Assembly: GCA_964394145.1 (NCBI GenBank)
Contig: CAYMVL010000012.1
Span: 1 to 34,240 of the forward strand
DNA length: 34,240 nucleotides
Direction: 5' to 3'
Source: JAFGBN01 sp964394145
GTDB taxonomy: Bacteria; Chloroflexota; Dehalococcoidia; GIF9; AB-539-J10
Below the pieces are notes generated by a model. It was given only the letters and a program-made list of their open reading frames with translations, was not told the origin of the DNA and did not search any database. This document shows, in pieces, positions 30,371-34,240 of this stretch. The position numbers and the translations under genes are program-made. Every line of letters begins with the position of its first letter. Position 1 is the first letter of the stretch.

Positions 30371-32281
30371 CTAGACGTCCAGATTTCTTACATTTTGGGC
30401 GTGGGTCTGTATGAAGATCTTGCGCGGTGGGACTTCGGTTCCCATTAACATATGGAATGCCTGGTCTGCTGCCATGGCATCCCTCACTTCCACTCTAAGC
30501 AGAGTCCTGTTAGCTGGATTCATGGTTGTCTCCCATAGCTGTTCCGGGCTCATCTCTCCCAGCCCCTTATATCTTTGAATCTCCAGCTTATTTCCCCCCA
30601 GCTCCTTCACCGCCTTCTCCTTTTCCTGTTCAGAGTAAATCCAGGATTGCTGTTTGCCGGACTTGACCCGGTACAGAGGCGGCTGTGCGATGAAGAGGTA
30701 GCCCTGGTTAATTAGCTCCGTCATGTGGCGGTAGAAGAAGGTAAGGAGCAGCGTGCGTATATGCGAGCCATCGACATCGGCGTCGGTCATAATTATTATC
30801 TTATGGTAGCGGAGTCTGGAGATATCAAATTGTTCGTCGGCGCTTGTCTTCAATGCGGTAATAATGGCTCTTATCTCTTCATGCTCTATAATCTTGTCCT
30901 TGCTGGCCTTCTCCACATTGAGTATTTTACCTTTCAGAGGGAGAATGGCCTGGAAGCCACGGTCTCTTCCCTGCTTGGCCGAGCCGCCGGCCGAGGTCCC
31001 CTCGACCAGAAACAGTTCGCACAGTGTCGGATCTCTCTCGGAACAGTCGGCCAGTTTTCCCGGCAGAGGCGATACCTCAAAGCCGTTCTTCTTCAGCACC
31101 AGGTCCCGGGCCTTGCGTGCTGCTTCCCTGGCCTTGGCTGCAATAAGGCTTTTGTCTATGATCGCCCTGGCTTCATCCGGATGCTGCTCAAGATAGAGGG
31201 ACAGCCCGTTTGCCACTGCAGACTCAACCTGGCTCTTTACTTCAGGATTGCCGAGCTTTGCCTTAGTCTGGCCTTCAAATTGGGGCTGCGGCAATTTGAC
31301 GCTTATGATGGCCACGAGTCCTTCGCGCACATCGTCACCGGTCAGGTTAGGTTCAGTATCTTTCAACAGTTTATTACTCCGGGCGTAGTCGTTGAGAGCA
31401 CGGGTCAGCGCGGAGCGAAAGCCGGTTACATGGCTGCCGCCGTCTCTGGTATTCACGCAGTTGGCGAATGACAGCGTTAGCTCTGTGAAGCTATCATTAT
31501 ATTGCAGCGCCAGCTCGATCACGGTGCTGTTTATCATCGTTGAGAAATATACGGGGTCACGGTGGACGGGTGCTCTATTCTTATTCAGACGGCGCACAAA
31601 ACTGGCTATCCCTCCTTCGAAGAAGAAGGTCTTCTCCTGGTCGCTCCTCTCATCATGGAGCGTTATTTGCACTCCCTTGTTCAGGTAGGCCAGTTCCCGC
31701 GCCCGCTGGCAGAGCGTATCAAAGTCGTAGTCAATGTCCGGGAATATTTCGGTGTCGGCAAGAAAGGTAACGCAGGTGCCTGTCTCTTCAGTGGTGCCGG
31801 TAACCTCGATATCTCCTTGGGGAATGCCGCGCTGATATCGCTGCAGGCAGCATTTGCCCTCGCGCTTGATTTCAACTTCAAGGTGGGTGGAGAGCGCATT
31901 TACTACCGAAGCACCGACGCCGTGCAGGCCACTGGATACGTTGTAGACCTGCCCTCCGAACTTAGCCCCGGCATGCAGACGGGTCATTACCGCCTGCAGT
32001 GCGGTAATATCCTGTCCCGGGATAAGCTCGGTGGGGATACCCCGCCCATTATCAATCACGGTGACGGAGTTGTCCTGATGAATAGTGACCTCAACCCGGT
32101 CACAAAAGCCGGCCATGGCTTCGTCTATGCTGTTATAGACTATCTCATAGAGCAGGTGGTGCAGGCCGTCCCTGTCGGTGCCCCCGATATACATACCGGG
32201 GCGCAGCCGTACGGCCTGGATTTCATCTAAAATCTGTATATCCTGGGCGGTGTACTCGTTTAGTGTGCCTTCGTCATGCAT
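30371..32281 (-). CDS. gyrB: DNA gyrase subunit B
   Basis: GyrB supplies the ATPase and TOPRIM parts of gyrase, which introduces negative supercoils. The 636-residue protein has the GHKL ATPase: catalytic Glu46 and Mg-binding Asn50 in GLHHLLYEIVYNSIDEAMAG (Tyr49 replaces the usual Asp), DNGRGIP and the lid GLHGVGASVVNAL. The transducer contains lysine in QTKAKLGN. TOPRIM has Glu427 in LVEGTSAGGSAKQGRDR (EGDS in most) and Asp500/Asp502 in TDADVDGSHI. The C-terminus is complete (QRYKGLGEMSPEQLWETTM). Motifs favour gyrase over topoisomerase IV, and the origin-like context agrees. Confidence 0.93.
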   Translation of the reverse strand: MHDEGTLNEYTAQDIQILDEIQAVRLRPGMYIGGTDRDGLHHLLYEIVYNSIDEAMAGFCDRVEVTIHQDNSVTVIDNGRGIPTELIPGQDITALQAVMTRLHAGAKFGGQVYNVSSGLHGVGASVVNALSTHLEVEIKREGKCCLQRYQRGIPQGDIEVTGTTEETGTCVTFLADTEIFPDIDYDFDTLCQRARELAYLNKGVQITLHDERSDQEKTFFFEGGIASFVRRLNKNRAPVHRDPVYFSTMINSTVIELALQYNDSFTELTLSFANCVNTRDGGSHVTGFRSALTRALNDYARSNKLLKDTEPNLTGDDVREGLVAIISVKLPQPQFEGQTKAKLGNPEVKSQVESAVANGLSLYLEQHPDEARAIIDKSLIAAKAREAARKARDLVLKKNGFEVSPLPGKLADCSERDPTLCELFLVEGTSAGGSAKQGRDRGFQAILPLKGKILNVEKASKDKIIEHEEIRAIITALKTSADEQFDISRLRYHKIIIMTDADVDGSHIRTLLLTFFYRHMTELINQGYLFIAQPPLYRVKSGKQQSWIYSEQEKEKAVKELGGNKLEIQRYKGLGEMSPEQLWETTMNPANRTLLRVEVRDAMAADQAFHMLMGTEVPPRKIFIQTHAQNVRNLDV

Positions 32282-32363
32282 CTTTGTAGGACGGCGCTTG
32301 CAAGCAGGGGCGGGAAATGTTTAGGGATTGCCTCCTTGCTTAGCAGGTATGAACATCCTCTAC

Positions 32364-32369
32364 ATTATA
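32364..32369 (-). promoter_or_regulatory. Putative gyrB -10 element
   Basis: Minus strand TATAAT (32369-32364) within GTGTTATAATG. The only -35 candidate, TAGGCA 18 bases upstream, is weak and falls within the tsaD promoter region. The gyrB leader would be about 75 bases and contains an AAGGAGG not linked to a start codon. Confidence 0.4.
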
Positions 32370-32386
32370 ACACGTCCGGCTCCAAG

Positions 32387-32415
32387 TTGCCTAGAAAGCT
32401 CTTACTCTATATAAT
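32387..32415 (+). promoter_or_regulatory. Promoter of tsaD
   Basis: TTGCCT (32387-32392), a 17-base spacer and a perfect TATAAT (32410-32415). Start is near 32422, 28 bases before the tsaD ATG. Confidence 0.7.
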
Positions 32416-32449
32416 CCAGCCGGTGAGTACTTGTTAGGAGTCCGTTGTC

Positions 32450-33454
32450 ATGAGAATTCTGGGTTTGGAGACTTCCTGTGATGAGACCGCTGCCGCCGTG
32501 GTAGAGGACGGCAGCAGGATACTTTCCAACGTTGTCGCCTCGCAGATAGACATCCATGCCCGCTATGGCGGCGTGGTCCCGGAGGTGGCCTCCAGGCAGC
32601 ATCTGCTCACGATCATTCCGGTTATCAGCCGGGCGATCTCTGAGGCAGGGGTCTCCTGGCAGGACCTCGACGGCATTGCCGTCACATATGGTCCCGGCCT
32701 GGCCGGCTCCCTGCTGGTCGGAGTCAATGTAGCCAAGGCGATTGCCGCGGCCAGGCAACTGCCTCTTACCGGTGTTAACCATCTCGAGGCGCATATCTAC
32801 GCCAACTGGCTGGACGTCTCTACATCCGCTGCTGCAGTTGGACCGCCGGTGGAACTGGCCTTCCCCTCTCTTTGTCTTATTGTCTCCGGAGGCCATAGCG
32901 ACCTGATATTGATGAAGGGCCACGGACAATTTGAGAAGCTGGGGCGCACCCGTGATGACGCCGCAGGTGAAGCTTTCGATAAAGCGGCCCGCATTCTGGG
33001 ACTGGGCTATCCCGGCGGTCCGGCCATTGAGGAGGCAGCCGAGGCAGGGACTCCCTGCCTGTCTCTGCCGCGGGCTTGGCTCAAGGGCAGCAATGATTTC
33101 AGCTTCAGCGGCTTGAAGACGGCTTTGTGGCACCTGGTTGAAAGAGGAGGGTTCTCCATGGCCGATGCTGCAGCAAGCTTCCAGTCGGCCGTAGTGGATG
33201 TCCTGGTCACCAAGACTATCCAGGCGGCAAAGGAGCTCAAGGTGGGCCAGGTCCTGCTCAGCGGCGGTGTGGCGGCGAACAGGCTCTTGGCCCGGCGCTT
33301 CCTGGCCGAGTCGCCGGTGCCTGTTCTTATCCCTCCTCCCCATCTCTGCACTGACAACGCCGCCATGGTTGCTGCTTGCGGTTACTACCATTTTCAATCC
33401 GGCCGCCTGAGCGATTATGCCCTGGATGTGGTCCCCGGCCTCAGCCTGGGCTAA
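32450..33454 (+). CDS. tsaD: tRNA N6-threonylcarbamoyladenosine synthase catalytic subunit
   Basis: TsaD transfers the threonylcarbamoyl group to A37 of ANN-decoding tRNAs, working with TsaB, TsaE and TsaC. The 334-residue ASKHA-fold protein begins MRILGLETSCDETAAAVV, then YGGVVPEVASRQHL. Metal-binding His111 and His115 are in GVNHLEAHIYANW, at the positions known from E. coli. GGHSDLILM, DDAAGEAFDKAARILGLGYP and SGGVAANRLL follow. An AGGAG lies 11 bases before the ATG. It is divergent from gyrB; no tsaB or tsaE is adjacent. A long frame on the opposite strand is a codon-bias shadow. Confidence 0.96.
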   Translation: MRILGLETSCDETAAAVVEDGSRILSNVVASQIDIHARYGGVVPEVASRQHLLTIIPVISRAISEAGVSWQDLDGIAVTYGPGLAGSLLVGVNVAKAIAAARQLPLTGVNHLEAHIYANWLDVSTSAAAVGPPVELAFPSLCLIVSGGHSDLILMKGHGQFEKLGRTRDDAAGEAFDKAARILGLGYPGGPAIEEAAEAGTPCLSLPRAWLKGSNDFSFSGLKTALWHLVERGGFSMADAAASFQSAVVDVLVTKTIQAAKELKVGQVLLSGGVAANRLLARRFLAESPVPVLIPPPHLCTDNAAMVAACGYYHFQSGRLSDYALDVVPGLSLG

Positions 33455-33603
33455 GCGGGCCAGCAGGGTTGCTCCTCCCTTGTTGCACCTGTTGAATCTA
33501 GCAAAGCTACGTGGTGTGTCATCTGATAATAGTGCGTTGTAGTCTAGCTGAAGGCGAAGTTATTTGCTGGGATCTGTGACGCTAGGTCCCTTGTCGTACA
33601 GAT

Positions 33604-33632
33604 TTGACGGGCGACTGTATAAGGAGTATCAT
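33604..33632 (+). promoter_or_regulatory. Promoter of mazEF
   Basis: TTGACG (33604-33609), a 17-base spacer and TATCAT (33627-33632); start near 33639, about 24 bases before the mazE ATG. Confidence 0.65.
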
Positions 33633-33645
33633 CATTGTAGATACT
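33625..33645 (+). promoter_or_regulatory. Candidate MazE operator
   Basis: AGTATC (33625-33630) and GATACT (33640-33645) form a perfect six-base inverted repeat with a nine-base centre. It overlaps the -10 box and the start site, the usual place for autorepression by a MazE/AbrB-type dimer. Confidence 0.4.
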
Positions 33646-33662
33646 GTTAATGGAGGCTTGAC

Positions 33663-33905
33663 ATGAAGACGCGTGTTCAGAAATGGGGCAACAGTCTCGC
33701 TTTGCGCATTCCGAAATCGTTCGCTGATGAAGTGGGACTTCAGAAAGAGACACCTGTCGAAGTATCGCTGGCAGACGGGAAGATCGTTGTCATGCGGCTA
33801 ACTAAGCCTGAGCTGACCCTTGAACAGCTCTTATTAAAAGTAACCAAAGATAACTTACATCGTGAGCTTGATACCGGTTCTGCCGTGGGGAACGAAACTT
33901 GGTAG
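33663..33905 (+). CDS. mazE: MazE-type antitoxin (AbrB fold)
   Basis: This 80-residue protein begins KTRVQKWGNSLALRIPKSFA, the swapped-hairpin AbrB/MazE DNA-binding domain, followed by VEVSLADGKIVVMRL. The C-terminal 30 residues (LTLEQLLLKVTKDNLHREL) are the flexible part that wraps the toxin. GGAGG lies seven bases upstream of the ATG. It has its own promoter with a dyad on it and overlaps the toxin start by seven bases, the normal antitoxin-first arrangement. MazE with MazF represses the operon. Confidence 0.92.
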   Translation: MKTRVQKWGNSLALRIPKSFADEVGLQKETPVEVSLADGKIVVMRLTKPELTLEQLLLKVTKDNLHRELDTGSAVGNETW

Positions 33906-34240
33906 ACCACCGCGCTTACGTGCCTCATTGCGGAGATGTAGTGTGGATCAGCTTGAATCCGCAAGCAGGCCACGAACAAGCCGGAAGACGTCCAGCTGTG
34001 GTGCTGTCGCCGCAAAGCTATAACGGCAAGGTAGGACTGGCCATCCTGTGTCCCGTAACCAGCCAGCCCAAAGGCTACCCCTTCGAGGTTCTTCTTCCCG
34101 CCGGGTTGCCGGTGGCAGGAGCAGTATTATCTGACCAGGTTAAGAGTCTGGATTGGCGGGCTCGAGATGCCGAATTGATATGCACCTTGCCAGCCGAGAC
34201 AATCTCCGAGGCGCTTCAGAAGCTGGCAACTTTGTTGTCG
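33899..34240 (+). CDS. mazF: MazF-type endoribonuclease toxin, cut by the window end
   Basis: 114 codons are readable from TTG at 33899 to the last base, with no stop yet. The sequence has the MazF/PemK pattern: YVPHCGDVVWISLNPQAGHE, then QAGRRPAVVLSPQSYN, CPVTSQPKGYPFEV and LSDQVKSLDWRAR. The family cleaves RNA at short specific sites; the conserved Arg (GRRP) and Thr/Ser (PVTS) active-site residues are present. Length is close to complete (families average about 110-120). The start overlaps mazE, so synthesis is coupled. A GTG at 33920 is a less likely start. Confidence 0.92.
   Translation, partial: MVDHRAYVPHCGDVVWISLNPQAGHEQAGRRPAVVLSPQSYNGKVGLAILCPVTSQPKGYPFEVLLPAGLPVAGAVLSDQVKSLDWRARDAELICTLPAETISEALQKLATLLS

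Noticed and set aside
30725..32230. Long plus-strand frames (30725-31471 and 31562-32230)
   Set aside because: Both are antisense to gyrB, which is complete with all motifs.
32402..33397. 331-codon frame on the minus strand
   Set aside because: It is the antisense of tsaD, whose motifs and catalytic residues are unambiguous; the antisense peptide has no recognisable features.
1..34240. tRNA genes, rRNA, CRISPR arrays, insertion sequences, prophage genes
   Set aside because: Intergenic regions were read on both strands; no cloverleaf, repeat-spacer array, transposase or phage gene was found.

Overview
The window reads as a gene-dense bacterial chromosome segment with housekeeping genes on both strands. 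Protein features (archaeal/yeast-type aspartate-semialdehyde dehydrogenase, a DUF177-rpmF-fabD-nusB block, a complete F1Fo ATP synthase operon, GyrB and DnaA variants) suggest Chloroflexota, most likely a Dehalococcoidia relative. This is an inference from family resemblance, not from a search. I see no rRNA, tRNA, insertion sequence, prophage or CRISPR array.

Layout. 1-1.2 kb: end of a LuxR-type response regulator and its PAS histidine kinase. 1.1-3.1 kb: mobA, facing the kinase, then asd. 3.1-5.2 kb: an ArsB/NhaD-type permease behind a long structured leader, then a probable structured RNA gene with its own promoter and a strong terminator. 5.2-9.7 kb: cca on +; on -, a long (Alu-domain type) SRP RNA followed by rsmA-ispE-VTT membrane protein. 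10-12.5 kb: a PhoR/PhoB-like two-component pair on -, divergent from DUF177-rpmF-fabD-nusB on + (12.6-14.7 kb). 14.8-22 kb: ATP synthase operon on - in the order atpI-like, B, E, small ORF, F, H, A, G, D, C. The 37-residue membrane ORF between atpE and atpF matches no subunit I know. 22.1-25.9 kb: a bifunctional-nuclease-domain protein and a thiol-redox operon. That operon holds a tandem ribbon-helix-helix protein, trxB, a glutaredoxin, groES and an extended thioredoxin. Its near-consensus promoter is overlapped by a 24-bp dyad.

25.9-34.2 kb looks like a replication-origin neighbourhood: fmt on -, then dnaA, obgE and nadD on +, gyrB on -, tsaD on +, and a mazEF toxin-antitoxin pair cut by the window end. 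GC skew flips sharply in the dnaA-obgE spacer, the best oriC candidate, although no consensus DnaA box is visible. DnaA itself has changes in its DNA-recognition signature.

The parts most worth following up are the redox operon with its candidate autoregulator, the extra ATP synthase ORF, the multi-state RNA at 4.9-5.2 kb, and the origin/DnaA pair. All promoters and RNA structures here were found by eye.
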